Source: Hirundichthys speculiger (taxonomy: Eukaryota > Chordata > Actinopteri > Beloniformes > Exocoetidae). Taken from it: a stretch of 64,000 nt of DNA. The stretch lies in the NCBI GenBank assembly GCA_018398805.1, contig JAGFBZ010000258.1, forward strand, positions 6,064,501-6,128,500, in the 5' to 3' direction. Under the pieces are notes generated by a model, which was given only the letters and a program-made list of their open reading frames with translations, was not told the DNA's origin and made no database searches. Positions within the stretch are counted from its first letter, which is position 1. Each line of letters starts with the position of its first letter. The translations under genes and the position numbers were made by a program. Positions 37,167 to 50,185 of this stretch are shown here, piece by piece.

Positions 37167-37696
37167 GATGCCGTTTCTGAGTGGACTTGATCACAGCTCA
37201 GCTGGCAGGCTAACACGTATTTATAAACATCTACAATTCAATTCAGCATCAAATAAACACTTTAATGGGCTTTTAACTTTTCTATTTCAGCCATGTTATA
37301 AATAAAGTTCAGTGGAGGTGAAAAGAGAAAAACTCTGAAAATGGGTATTTGGTATTTGGGCCACATGTACCCCATATAAGACATGGCATAACCCAAGTGT
37401 GACCATGTTTTTGACATTTGACCTTACCTTATAATTGTTCATATCTTTATTGAACACACATGTTAAACATTCACAGTGTTGATGTAAAAAAATAAACCCA
37501 TACACGACTAGGCTCTGCTTCCAGTTGAAGTCAGCAGTTGGCACACCTCGCATCCATTCAGTGAAAAGAGTTTTGAAATATACTTTAGAGCTACTTTGAT
37601 TATTAAAAGACAAAACAAACATTTTAAGTTTGCTGTTCATAAGACAGTAGGTTACATCTTCTGATGTGAACTATGCCAAACAATAAGAAGCTCTCT
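37167..37696. other. Non-coding stretch, nothing recognised
   Basis: A 114-codon minus-strand ORF (37296-37640) has no motif and is treated as chance. Confidence 0.45.
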
Positions 37697-37760
37697 GAAT
37701 TCAAATTCAAATTCAAAAATACTTTATTAATCCCCCAAGGGGGAAAAAGACATATGAGGC
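37697..37760 (-). repeat. LINE/SINE tail fragment
   Basis: TCAAATTCAAATTC followed by ACTTTATTAATCCCCCAAGG is the commonest tail of a teleost non-LTR family. Only the end is present. A relative lies at 44221-44292. Confidence 0.65.
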
Positions 37761-40700
37761 TGGAAAACGATACAAAGTCATTTCAAAGTGTTTGTGCATC
37801 TATCAGTTCTTAGTTAGACAAACTCGTCTGGGGACAGTTTGATATTGTGGCTACTTCTTTTAGATTGGGTGATCCCAAAGTGGCTGTAAAACTGTTGGAC
37901 AGATAATTGTCCTTTCTACCTTTTCATAATATTATATAATAGTTGAGTTGGGCTGATGCCTTGTCACTTAGATGAAACATGATGGAAAAACCCTTTTGGC
38001 CCATCTGTCTATGTTGTATATGGCCAGTTTGTACATGAGCATATTTTTCCGCAAGGATCCTCAAATAAACAGTTAGCTACCCATACAGATAATAAGCAGA
38101 AAGAAAGTTGTACACTATGTTCTCATGAACTGATGTCATCTGACATCAACGAATCTCTGAGAATGATAGGCTGAGCCTTCGGATTACATGAATCGGGTGC
38201 AGTCCTGCACTGGAATATGATTTGTGATGATGAAACATCAAAGATAAGACTGAGTTTAAAGTTGGGCTGTCGAAAGTGAAGTTTTTTTTTTTTTTCCATT
38301 TTTACTTTACTTCAACTATTGCACTGTCTGGAGTCTGTATAGATGGAATCACTTACAGACAAGTTTTGATTTTGGAGGGCCACTGCTTTCTTGTCTTTTT
38401 ACGATATGTTCACTTATCCCCTTGATCATAAGCTACAAATTAATAACAACATCACAACCCTCATGTGATAATGGGCACTTTTGTTCTTTTATGAGTAAGG
38501 GTTAATGCGTTCTGGAGGCAAAATTCATCTCGTTCATGATCTATTCAGCCCTTAATTAAAAAGGGTTCACATGCTTTTTTTTATTTGCCACTGTATACAA
38601 AACAATTGAAGTCACTGCTATATAATGATCATGAGCACACATCACCTATGAGCATTTCCTTTCATCCTTTTGTGTTCTTCTGGAGGCAAGGGTGTAAACA
38701 ATTGTACCACCTCTGTTCATGAACATGGTGTGTGTGTGGGGGGGGAATGCCGGAGCAGTCAGCCTTGCTCTGAGTGACCTTATTTAATTTGGCACATACA
38801 TCGAGGCACTGTCACACACACACGGCTACATGCACACAGCCAGAGGGATGAGGCATGCATATACACAGTCATGGACACACATGCTTCCAGTCATGCAAAA
38901 GGATAACGATGTTCGCCCTATGGTTGAGGACATTATTTGTCATTTGTGCTTATCAACAGATATAAACCACAGACAAAGTGTTTGTGTGTGCTAGTATAGA
39001 GCAGATTTTTATCACTGCAGCACCATTCCAGCGTGCACGTGCTTGTTCCCTCACCTTGACAAAGAGTAGTGAGAATCATAAAAAAAAACAACAAAAAAAA
39101 AACGCTCTGATCATTCCAGACAAGATTCATGACTCATATGATAATATGGACAGATTTGTAGAGGGAGAACAACCTCTCAACCCAACCCCCACGCATGCCC
39201 TTTATTCACCTATCATTCCTGAGGGGGGCGCAAAACAAAGCATGACGCTTCAGCAAATTAAAGAAAATGAGCAATGTGTGGTAATAGTGAAACAAATGAG
39301 AGATCCTCAGCAGTTAGTAGAGCAGCAGATGAGAAAACATCTTGAAAAGCTTCATTTGTGGAACCAGCCAATCCAACTGGTGAGTTCCTTCGGTGATGAG
39401 CAGAGGCAACCAATCAACTCGCTCATTCTGAGCCTTGGCAACAGCCTCCCCGGCAAGCAGTAGTGTGATGTGTGTGAGTGTGTGTGTAGAGGTGTGTGCG
39501 CGCGCGTGTGTGTGTGTGTGTGTGAAGGGGGGGGGTCTCAACATCTGTGGGAGTGAAACGTGTGCATTTGTGCAGTGAATGAACACGTCATAAAGCTTCC
39601 TATAAAAGGTGTCTCCTCAATATTCAGGTCTTGGGTGAGAGCCGGCATGTCACGCAGACTGCCACGTCTGCTCAGATCTCCTGTGTACACCAAAGACGAA
39701 AGCTTAGCCTCCTTCATCCCGTGAGTGACAGATTAATTGATTTACTCCATGAATTCATTATTACGGTCTCCTATAAATGAACGAGACAGGCAACCTAATA
39801 CACCCACAGGTGTGTGGCCACATAAACGGAAGCAAGTGGAAAAATCCACCCAAGTGGAATCAGACAGAAATTGACAACAGAACAGCTGATGTACTGATAG
39901 CGGTCCCCTCTGGCAAATGTGAAACCATATAAATCCAGCAAATGGCTGATGGGAAATTTTGCTTTTCTGAGAAGAACAAGATCAATGTCAGTCAGATTAT
40001 TTTGATCCATCCAGGATGGGCATCACTGTGTTGGATGATTTAACTCCAGTTTCCATTTGGCCGCAGCAACAGCCAAAAGCTGCTTTATTGAAAGATACAG
40101 TGTTAAGCACAGTGCCCCCGTTCAAAACAGATAGATAATCTGTGAAACAGGTCCATAAGAACACACATACATGTTTCATATTTTCTCTCATACTTTAAAT
40201 TAATTTTTGTTATGAGTTGCAGATCATATCTCCAACATGCAACATGAGTTTTCATCACCCTTCACTAATATTTGTTTGCATAACCTTTGACTTATTATGA
40301 CAGCCACTTAGTAGTTCTTTAAGCCGATCAGCTATTGCAATGCATTTAAGTCTTGTTTTTCTGAATATTTTTTTTCTTACTTGCTTCCTCACCTATAAAC
40401 AAACTAACTTGCTGCATTTTTGTCTGTACATGGAATCATATTTAGACTCTTCATCTAACAACATTTTAAAGCCAGCACCTAGTATCTGTTGGTGGTGGTA
40501 AATCTTAAGCGCCTTCTTCATCATGTTCATCACCATTTAGCATTGTCCATAATTTAATGGAGACATACTATCCTCCGTTTTTTGTTTTTTTTTAAATAAT
40601 TTCCAGAGGTATTCATAATGCCCATAACATGCTTTGGGCAAAATATCACAGAGATACAGCACAAAAGCACCTTTCACTACCATGTCTTCACACCTCAGTT

Positions 40701-41980
40701 CATAACAGGGAGTTTTATGGCTGAAGTTAGCCTCTCGACTGCACTCCACAGAAAATCCAGTGTGATGTGAAATTGAAAGGAGATTAAAAAAAATTTAAAA
40801 ATGGGGAGGTTAGATAATTGTACTCTGACTCAGTCTATGATGTACCAGCATTCAGCAAATAAGAGCAGCTCGCTGAATGAAATATTATCTGTTAGACAGT
40901 CCCAAATAAAGTGACAAGCTTGTGTCATCCTAGAGGTCTGCAGTTTCAGACACGCAAGTTTATGCTCTTAAGGATAGAATAATAGATTTGTTTTCATGAT
41001 ATGACCCATTTGAGGTCTGGCTGAAACAACCATTACATATTCCTCCAGGTTAGCCAGAGGCCCTTTAAATGCCTTGCATGTTGATTAATTTTCTGTAAAA
41101 TGAATCATCCTCTTCAGACTTCTTTTTAGCAGCACATCAAAGTATCTAAACAGTTTTTGAACTGTAAAACTTTGTGAAAGGATAACAAACCTTTAAAGCA
41201 AGTATTTCAAGATTGCTGGTGACTTGCATTGACTTCTTTTTTTTAAATGATACTTTTATGATTTTTGACACTAATACAGTTTTTCAGACAGCTTGATTAT
41301 TTTAGCCATTGTAGAACTGAAACTACTGCAACTGCTTTGTAAATATAGTTGATAGTGAGCCCCTTGTTATACTGCAAAACCAATGTTCATTGGTTAGTTC
41401 AGACAATTAAATTGATAATTAAACACAGGTGCGTCCATGGTATGTTTTATATTTGCTTCACTGGCTTATTTAGCTCTTATGTGTGTTTAAAAGGCAGACA
41501 ACTTTGTCTTAACTCGGTCTCTCTTGCTTCTTCTAGTCATTTTAGAAACAGTGCACTTAATGGCTTTTACCTCTTCATTTCAAATCTAAATGAAGTTACT
41601 TCGGTGGCTGCAGCTCTGCATTCACACCTGCCTGATAGATTCGACTCTATACAGAAGCACCTCTGGCACCTTGGGTCATTGCCGTATCACCTATAGAAAA
41701 CACCAAGAGCTGCATTGTAAAGGGGTGCTGGGTAACAGGAATAGCTTTTAGCACAGTGCTCATGAAGTCTGTCTAACATGACTCAGCTAGAAATCCTTTT
41801 CATCGAAAATGACAATAACATCTTGAAAGTACAGAGCTAAGTAGCAGCTAGCTGACATTGTAATGTAAACTGGAAACAGGTGAACAAAACAACTGAATGA
41901 AATTGAATTAAAGTACAATTTTAATGTTTTTTGTTGGTTTTGTTTTTTCCTGAAAATGTTAGCTATTTCTTCTTTTAAAT
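37761..41980. other. Gene-poor stretch with simple repeats
   Basis: No gene is recognised. It contains a GT/GC microsatellite (about 39474-39524) followed by a G9 run. A 161-codon plus-strand ORF at 38978-39463 is the longest non-transposon ORF in the window; its C-terminal half is Gln-rich and hydrophilic but matches no family I know. The rest has short ORFs only. Confidence 0.4.
39470..39537. repeat. GT/GC microsatellite with adjoining G-run
   Basis: GTGTGTGTAGAGGTGTGTGC followed by alternating CG/TG and then GAAGGGGGGGGG. The alternating purine-pyrimidine run can adopt Z-DNA. Confidence 0.9.
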
Positions 41981-41984
41981 GTTA

Positions 41985-42235
41985 CCAAGAGACAGTGTGC
42001 TTTTTACTAAGAAGCAGCGAGTCTGGTCCTGTCCAAACGCTTACAAACCCTCTACTGCCCCTCAGGCACTAACTAATATTATTAATTTGTTTGTTTAATC
42101 TGCACTTAAAGCTGAAGTATAAGAAGCACAAGTTGTAGTTTTACAAGAGATTATTTGCTGGACTGGTCGCAACAGTTTAAGCTAAGCTAACCATCTCCTG
42201 GCTTTAGCCTCATATTTTTACTGACAAACTCCGGC
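41985..42235. repeat. Possible dispersed-repeat fragment
   Basis: The phrase TAAGCTAAGCTAACCATCTC followed by CTGGCTTTAGCCTCATATTT resembles a dispersed teleost repeat. Boundaries and class are unknown. Confidence 0.35.
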
Positions 42236-44220
42236 TGTTCAACAAAGCATATTTCATGAATGTCAAACTTTATCTCTCTATTAAGCTGTGCCTTTACGCT
42301 CCTGTTATTCTGGATGTTTGCGCTTTACTTCAGTTTTACCACTGTAAGCAAAGAGGGAGGGGAACCCTGGAATTGAGGTGCTGCCTGTGATTCATACAGA
42401 ACGTTTGTCCAGACGCTAAAACATCTGCGTGGGTAACTATCACCCCATTTGTTGGAGATTTTTTTTTTTTTTTTTTTGGGGTGGGGGGGATCAGTGTATA
42501 ATGATTATACGACAGATTGTATTTCTAAAAGTAATAGATGCATCCTGGCAATGGGAGCTGAATCTACATTTAGGGACAGATGCTGCAGCACAAAGCGACA
42601 ATGTTATCTCTTCAACTGTGGCCTCTTGCCTCCTCTCTGTGGAAATATCCAGCAAACACTTGCTGGTTTTTAATGGTAATCTGGGCTTGTCAATGATGCA
42701 CAGTGAAAAAGAGAGCTTGTGAGACCCAGAAAAGGACAGTGAGGTGTACAGCAGAGAGAGGAGGGAGAGGTAATGTTTGTGCACATGCACTTGCGCACAA
42801 TGCAGATTCATGTGTGAGTTTACAGTAGCTATGAGTCACACAGTGTGGGAGCAGGAATGCATCTGTGCCCAGCACACCAAATGTGTGCCGCTTGACTCTG
42901 TTTCAAGTCTACAACCATATTCCATATGGTGTCAGCTCTGCACAGTATGATATAGGGCTTGGTCTGTTTTGCTGGGAGATGAATGAGATGAGATGAATTC
43001 AGTCACTGGATCTTTTATCATTGTTGTGACTTGCAAACCTGGAGTTCAGGACATCCATTCAGACGATTACACTGTATAAACAAGCTTCTGAGTAAAGTCA
43101 CATCATGAGGAGTGGGGGGAGGATTTGTAATGTAAATCCTTTAAATCATTAAAATCAAATGGGTGTGAGTTAAACACTTATGCCATCATGTATAATTCCA
43201 TGCAACTCAATGACATCCTTTGTGATCCTCAGAATGATACTCAGTCATTTAGCTCAGGTGCAAGCACACATCCCTGCAGTCTATTCAACTGTTCATACGG
43301 CTGAAGGCTAAATGGTAAACAACTGCCACCACCTGGCGATGTTTGACATTACACTCACCCTGGACGTTATTACTCAGCCAAGGGGAACCTTTCAGCCATA
43401 GCAACAGGAATGTAGACAAAATCAAAACCAAACACACTGACATGAGCAGTTCACATTCAGATACTTCACAGTTCGTCTTCTTAATTGTCTCATCCTCTAG
43501 AAAAGTACAATACGAATAAGCTCCCCTTGATTTCAGTGAAAGTACCATGAACATAAAACATTTCTTTGTTAAAATCATTTGAAAACATTATTGTGTTTGC
43601 TCACTATTCATATATTGTAGTGCAGGCTTGGCTTTCAAGAACAATCTCAAACAAAACATGGGGAAGAGAGAGAGAGAGAGGCTGAGCAGACAGGCTAAAT
43701 CATGCTATCAAGTAGTTACAGTGCATCTAACAAAGCTCTCAAGAGGAGTAAACGCAGCTCTCTGCACATCATCTCATCCTGTCAAGTGGAAAGGAAGCTG
43801 CTTCAGTGATTTTGAGCTTTGAATGATCCTGATGTCACAATGTTAACTTTTACAGCAACTTTCCATTCAACAATGCAGACTGATACACACTGATAAATGT
43901 GTGGCACGGATAGTTGACACAAAGAAATCAGCCCCCCCCATCATTTGTTTTACCATGAGACTTGGCTGAATGACCTCCTTGCTAAACTTTTGGGTTTAGC
44001 AATTTGTGACATTTACCCAACTTCGAGAACATTCTGATGACATCCATCTGTAATGTAGCTGTGAGCTAAAATGGCTCCTTGAGGCCACTGATAGTTACTT
44101 AAAGCCAGTAATCGCTTTGGAGGGTATAACCTTCTGTTTCCTTTTGGTCCTGTTTTTTTTTTTCCCAGCAGACTGGACCAAGGTGATCTAGATACTGTAA
44201 AACCAGTCAAGCCTCATTCG
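42236..44220. other. Non-coding stretch with a T19/G-rich tract
   Basis: No gene or family repeat. T19 (42459-42477) is followed by GGGG-T-GGGGGGG. A short GA repeat lies at 43664-43681. ORFs at 42429-42811 run on both strands across the homopolymer and are not supported. Confidence 0.45.
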
Positions 44221-44292
44221 ATTTAGTTCAATTCTATTCATTTCAATACTTTTTTATCCCAAAAGGTAAATCCTATGTTGCAGTAACTGTCA
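44221..44292 (-). repeat. LINE/SINE tail fragment
   Basis: TTCAATTCTATTCATTTCAA followed by TTTTTTATCCCAAAAGG matches, with changes, the tail type at 37697-37760. Confidence 0.5.
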
Positions 44293-44365
44293 TTATTTAA
44301 GTTTCTCCAAATAGTCATTATATATGGTTATAGCTTTGGGCAGAGAGTGGGATGCAGCAGATCTT

Positions 44366-44735
44366 TAGAAGCAAGCAAGTTTATTTGTATAGCACATTTT
44401 CATGTTTAAGACAGTTCAAAGTGCTTTACATAAAACATTAAAAACATTTTTGGGAAGTCCAGTGAAAAGACCATTACACTAATCCAGTCTACTGGAGATG
44501 AACGCATGGATGAGTTTCTCCTGATCTTTCTGGGAGACAAAACTTTTCATTCTGCCGACGTTTCTGAGCTGGTAAAAAGCTGCCGGTAAAAAGAAGGATG
44601 TTGTTGAATCGCTGCGTTGTGAAGAGGATGCTCAGGGTTGTCCAACGTGTTTTTCATTTTATGAAGTATCCGTCTTTTCACAATAAGCTCTCGAGGCTCC
44701 ACAACAGTCCCCACGTAGTCATAAAGTAACATAAC
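44366..44735 (-). pseudogene. LINE-derived fragment (3'UTR plus C-terminal coding piece)
   Basis: The low-coordinate end has the tail words TTTATTTGTATAGCAC and AAAGTGCTTTACATAAAA, then ACACTAATCCAGTCTACTGG, all typical of a teleost LINE 3' region read backwards. Upstream on the minus strand (44732 to 44547) is a 61-codon frame with VVEPRELIVKRRILHKMKNT and PEHPLHNAA, which resembles the extreme C-terminal segment of some fish LINE ORFs. The two parts may come from one element or two abutting ones. Confidence 0.5.
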
Positions 44736-45765
44736 GGAACAGTTATAACAGCCCCCTTATTGGCAATAAGCATCACTATAGAAAAGCCAGTCACAATCCA
44801 TTAAAGATAAGTTGCAATATACACACTGATGGTAAAACAGAGTCGAATATATTCGCCAGTGATTTATGCTCAAGATGCTGCACTTTGAATGACAGCCAAC
44901 ATCTTTTTCCTGAGTCTAGCCAGAAACATTAACATTCCTAAACTCTCTGTTTGCACTTCCCTCACTTAGCTTTTGAGTGGACCTGCAAATAAGTCGGATG
45001 GAGAAAGAAGTGAATTTGCAATGTGTGCGGTATCTTAAATAATACATAACCTGTCTCTATGGTGATACTGTTGCCCAGTATGCTGTACCAACGAAGGGTC
45101 GGTGAGATAAAACACATACACCAGTTGTTTTCAGGGTTATTATGCTCCTGCTGTGGCAGTGGTTTCCCTCAACGTATCTGTGCTGTCCACAGCTATTTAA
45201 TTATTGCACAGCTGATCTGATACAGGACGATGCGTCCCCTGGAGACCAACCAGTGGCGTATGGGATCAAACACGCTGAATGGGTTTTTTCTTAGGAGGGG
45301 AAAAAAAAAACAAAAAACAAAAGCAACTCACAAATCATTTGGAGACATCTTCATCGGACTGCAGTGACTATGTGACACACCAGAAGGTGACAGAGAGCAG
45401 CATAAATCATCCTCTAGATATGCTGTATTTTCATGCAGTATAACTGCTGCAGCCATTTTATTAGTCACACCAACAAACCTTTTGGCATCTTGGGATGGAG
45501 AGCACTCAGTATTCATTCAGTGGCGAGTTTTGCTAATTCTTTTAAAATGTAGTTTTCACTCTGATAGCTATTGATACAGAGAAAAAGGACATAGAAAAGG
45601 AGATGCTGGAGGGAAGAGGGCGAGCGTGATAGGGGAGTACATGTATGTAAAGTCATGCGCAAATCCAAGTTATACCTTCCAGACAGATGGCTTAAAGGCC
45701 TTATGACTGTTAGGTGCCGAAGTCTTGAGGCTGCAAAATAACTCCTAAATTATCACCTCTCCAGT
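44736..45765. other. Non-coding stretch, nothing recognised
   Basis: No gene or repeat family. A-run near 45301-45320. Confidence 0.5.
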
Positions 45766-46480
45766 TCAGATGTGTTTCGGCAAAAATGTTCTCAAACCAA
45801 CATGATACACAAGGCCGAATAACTTCACTATGGTCTCATCTCTCCATAATACATTGTTCCAGATGTTTTGTGGACCCCAGTGGTGTTTCCATGTTCTTTT
45901 TAAGTGGTATGTTCTCATATAGCGTCTTTTAAACCTGATGTGGATCCTACAAAGTGTTTTACAATTGACAATCCATTCGCACAAACGCCCTCTACCCAGA
46001 GTACTTCTATGATATCTTCATTTTAAATACAGCATTTTGATGTTTCCAATCTTACCCCAATGAGCATGATGTCCAGTTTCCTTCCCAAGGACACTTCAGC
46101 AGTAGACAACTGGGGATCGATCTGCCAATCTTCTGGTTGAAATACCATCAACTCTACACACTAACCCACTACCGCCCCTGACTGAAGAGGCTTTCTGGTG
46201 GAAAAATTCCTCCCAACAATACGTACTTCTTATTGTGCTGTCATGGACTTTAGCCTTTGACGTGCTCAGTGGGGCCCCTAGGGTCTGAGATGTTGCTCTT
46301 TTGTTATTTATTGATTTGTGAGCATTACACAGTCTGACCTTTATGGTAAATCTTCTTGGATTTGCTTTCAATGATGCCCTTTTCAGACCATATGGAGGGA
46401 CAATTGCTTCTATATGACCATTAGTTATGTCTTTCCCTCTTGGTATTGTGTTAACAAACTGAAAAAATGTCCACATATAT
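45766..46480 (-). pseudogene. Tc1-type transposase relic split by a SINE-like insertion
   Basis: On the minus strand the N-terminal half (about 46400-46180) reads KRATSQTLGAPLSTSKAKVH then DSTIRST, matching the second helix-turn-helix of Tc1 transposases. The downstream half (about 45900-45790) reads GPQNIWNNVLWRDETIVKLF, containing the second catalytic aspartate (DET). Between them, at about 46040-46180, sits a SINE-like segment. The C-terminal third with the last acidic residue is absent. Both halves carry extra changes, so the insertion is old. This is a different Tc1 family from the relics at 3226, 9190 and 27541. Confidence 0.7.
46040..46180 (-). repeat. SINE-like insertion inside the Tc1 relic
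   Basis: CCAAGGACACTTCAGCAG, GGGGATCGATCTGCCAATC and ACACACTAACCCACTACCGC resemble the conserved body of a tRNA-related SINE, also glimpsed at 17521 and in each tandem unit. Assignment is by eye. Confidence 0.45.
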
Positions 46481-47957
46481 AGAGCTCTGCACAGATGCTG
46501 ATGAACAACTCTTGCTCATATAATTACCATCATTTCCTTTTGGCTTTATTCTTGCTTAATTAAAAACAAATGCACACATGACTGCATGTGTGTCAATGAG
46601 ACACAAATAAAGTGGGTGACCTACAGGAAGTAATGCACCATGAGCTCATAAGCAAAATGAATAAATTTAGCTGCTAATTACTAAAAAGCATCTATCTGGC
46701 AAGGCTGCTTCTGCAAACCAAGATGCGCTCTTGACTGCAACGCAGGATGAACGACTGTGCTTCGCGTTTGTCTCGTTGCCCGCGTGTGCACCACAGTGAC
46801 TGGAAAGCCAAACTCAACCAGGGATGCCTCACTAGCCATGACAGCGACTCGCTCAGAGTGCTGCAGTTGATCAGACAAGATGCCACATTGCAATGTATTA
46901 ACTCGTGCAATACGACTGAAAAGCCATGTCAGTTGAAATCAGTTGGGTTGATACGTAATCTGGCTGAAAACACACTGTACATTTCCATAACAGTCAAATT
47001 GAATAGTCAATGGCAGCAATCAGTTTAAGCTCACAAAAAGAAAATAGATATTAATAGAATTATGCATCTGAGCTCAGCCTTATATTATGTGACATGTTCT
47101 GCTTTGTTCCACAACTCAATTATCCTTCTAGATGCACAATAAAATGTTTCCATTTGTATTCAACACAACTGTGGTGAATTGTGGGCAGTTCTTCACATTC
47201 CTCTCCACCTACAAGGCTGTAGCTTCCAAGATAAAGAAGATCCGATCAACGCTTACCTAGAAGGAAGCATTACAGACATGGGGACATTTGTTTTTCAATC
47301 AATGCTGAAACTGATATAGTTTATGACAAAAAAGGGCCAAACACCAAACAGTGAAGTTTTAATCCGCAACAGCCTTATGTTAGCAAATGACTAAAAGACA
47401 ATGAGCATGTGAAAGCAGCAAAACCAACGGAGCCAGAGTGAATATTTCATTCATAAGATGGTCAAAAAAAAAAAAGAAAAATTAATGCGGCTCTCTCTCT
47501 GTGTGTTTACTTTTAGCTTGATGAACAAATTTAAAAGGTGATCTAATGTCTGCATTGTTTTCATGACTTGTTGGAGCTGCTGCCACACCAACGTGGCCAA
47601 AGATCTGTTAATGCAGGAGATGCCATGATTCTCCGTGAATTTTATGCATTAAATTCTGTTTTTAGTGCTGCTGCAATAGTGAAAAGGTGGGGGAAATCAT
47701 TTTGTGGCCCCAGATGGAGCTGTGCATGAAGAAATCTGGGTGCTTGGTCCAAGAACATAATGCACACTCCTGTCCGTTATGACTGCAGTGTGACAACAAG
47801 ACTTGTTTGTGACACTTACAGTGAAACTAATATAAATGGTCACCCCTCAATAACTGCATTACTTCTGAACTGAACCTCTTCTTAACCACTGTAAGAAAAG
47901 AGGAAAAACTGAGGACACTGTAGGACGTCTGTGCCGTAAAATTCACTACTTACTGTA
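46481..47957. other. Non-coding stretch up to the tandem array
   Basis: No gene or repeat family. Opposite-strand ORFs at 46681-47028 overlap and lack motifs. Confidence 0.45.
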
Positions 47958-47980
47958 CACTGTTAACCCGAAAGTTCATT
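47958..47980 (+). repeat. Left terminal inverted repeat of the pogo-like element (single copy)
   Basis: It is the only left TIR seen in the array region; the other units lack it. It pairs with right TIRs at 51213-51237, 55704-55728 and 60314-60338, with one substitution and a 2-nt gap near the middle. Confidence 0.65.
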
Positions 47981-48610
47981 CTATGCAAACAGTTTGAGTA
48001 AATGCCACTTTTTAATATTAGATTTATTGCATTACTTAAACAGAATTAGTGTATGAGACAGTCATTGGGTGTACTCGTTTTTTGTAGGTTGAACAAACTT
48101 AAACTATCAAGTTTTACCTCAGTTCACAGTGCTGCTCTGTTGTGATTGGCTGAAAACTGAAAACTGAAAACAGTTTGTGCCTGTCCGTTGGAGGTTACGG
48201 AGAAAGTTGTGGCATTTTCTTATTTTCACAGAGCAATGTAAGGTCTTTGCACTTTGCATGCTTCTTGGACAATGCACTTTCTACCTCCATTTTTCCTGTT
48301 TTTAGCAAGTTTGGATGCTTTTAAAAGAAATTTGTTTGCTGTAAAGAGGGTACCAGTTTCTGCCTAAATGAGGTTATTTTGAGGGTTATTTTCTCTATTC
48401 AAGTATTAGAAACTGCTTAAACATTTCTATGGTGCTTAATCAGGGTCAAATGTTTTGTAATTCAAAACAAAAACTTAAAGATGGAAAATAAAAATTTGAA
48501 ACTGAAAGTTGAAGTTTTGATATTGAACTTTGTAAATTACAACAATATATTCAAATAAAAATGTCAAAGGCAATTTTTTTTCAGTTTAATTATTTATATT
48601 TATTCAAATT

Positions 48611-49574
48611 TCTGGAGAGAGGCCAACAGGGGCCAGTGCCCCTGTAGCACACTCAGGAAGCTGAGAGTGAGATACAGGCGGAGTGTGAGACACAGACAGA
48701 GAATATTTGTGCATCTACAAGCACTGGACCATCAGATATGTGATGTTGAAAAGAACGCTATATGTTTTGTGTGTAACTTTTTTTATATCCCTTTTTATTT
48801 TAATGTTTATTTAACAGGAACAATATATAAGACATTGCCTTTTAAAATTGGGAAAATTAGATGCATGTTAAATAACAAACACATACGCTTCAGCGTGTTT
48901 GCAATTTTAGTCCCTGGTCAGGCTTTAGAATGTATTAATTCATATTTACTGAATGCAATAAAAAAAAGAATTAATTAATACAATTAATAAATAGCATTAA
49001 TAAATAAATACAGTTTAGACTATTGTGTGTGTCTGAGTGCCTGAGCAGTGTTAAGTGTAGCAGTTTAGTCTATATGCTGTGCCCATGCAGAATTTATGTT
49101 TACATATATTCGGTTTATTTTTTGGTTTAGTTTTTGCACATTAAAGCTTGTGAAAACCTACCTCAGATCCACCATGAATGATGACAGATTAAGCAATCTG
49201 GGTGTACTTAGCATCAAATCTAGGAGGGCAAAAGCACTGAATCTTGACTCATTTGTTGATCGGTTTGCCAGAAATCAGCAAAACTGCAGAATACAGTTGC
49301 TGTATTAGTAGGGCAGCTTAAGACTATCCCACAAGATCTGCAACTATATGAATCTCTTATCAGCACTTAATTCAGTAATACAGTGACAATTATACTGTTT
49401 TTCATCGTCACTGTAACATTTAGACTGCAATGGTTTAACAAGTTTTATGAAAATAAAAAGTCAAATAAGATTTCGAATCTTTGTCTTTTTTGCCGCGGGT
49501 TTAATGTGCCCCTCTATCAAAACCCCTGGCCCCAGTCAGGCCCCCTCAGTGAAACTGGTCTAGAACCGCCCCTG
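48611..49574 (+). mobile_element. hAT element in unit 1 (left end lost)
   Basis: It begins at CTGGAGAGAGGCCAAC because a deletion removed the first bases, and ends with TAGAACCGCCCCTG at 49574. The right target duplicate ACTGGTAG follows at 49575-49582. At 49132-49308 a frame TLKLVKTYLRSTMNDDRLSN, then LGVLSIKSRRAKALNLDSFV to a stop, is the C-terminal dimerisation end of a ZMYM1-type hAT transposase. The catalytic part is missing, so it is non-autonomous. Confidence 0.8.
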
Positions 49575-49578
49575 ACTG

Positions 49579-49580
<2 letters not shown>

Positions 49581-49611
<31 letters not shown>
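49581..49611. repeat. GA microsatellite of unit 1
   Basis: A GA run starts in the right TSD of the hAT element. Equivalent runs at 53684-53703, 58197-58229 and 62801-62841 differ in length and interruptions between units. Confidence 0.9.
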
Positions 49612-49614
<3 letters not shown>

Positions 49615-50104
49615 CTGATGAGAACATTGATCAGAGTAAAAAGAGCTTTCAGATCCGATCCGAAAGTCTTCAGTGCCACCAGTAAAACTCGACAGATTTC
49701 TCACTGGTCGCTTTTTGAAAAAAAAATAAATAAATAAATGAGAAATCGTTTGTCGGGCGGCCGCAGTGCATTATGGGTGATAAAATTCCTGTGTTTTATC
49801 TTGAAATGCTCTTGTTTTGTTTTCTTGTGTCAATTTCAAGGGTTTACTGTGGGTGTGGGACTATTTTTGTAGTGGTTTGTAGATCATACTAGCTGAGGCT
49901 TTGAAACCGTGATAGAGATTGATCACGCATTTGGTTAATAGGCGGGCCGTGCCAGCCGAAATTTCCTGCATAAAAAAAAAAACAGTTTTTTCATTTATAT
50001 AAGTACAATTAGTAGTTTCTCTAGTTTAATTTGATGTGTTGCATTAGTGCTAGCTTTGAAGCTAAATGCTAAAAATGGTTAGCTTTTTAATGGCTGCCTG
50101 TGTC

Positions 50105-50148
50105 GGGGATGGTTGTAACAGTTCTTAAAAAGTGTTACAACCGTCCCC
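50105..50148. repeat. Hairpin upstream of the transposase exon (unit 1)
   Basis: GGGGATGGTTGTAACA (50105-50120) pairs with TGTTACAACCGTCCCC (50133-50148), with one wobble position and a 12-nt loop. Repeated at 54432-54476 and 58959-59002; broken by inserted bases in unit 4 (63572-63617). Confidence 0.85.
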
Positions 50149-50185
50149 TTATGTTGACATTTTATGCTTGTTTTCTTTTTACAGC

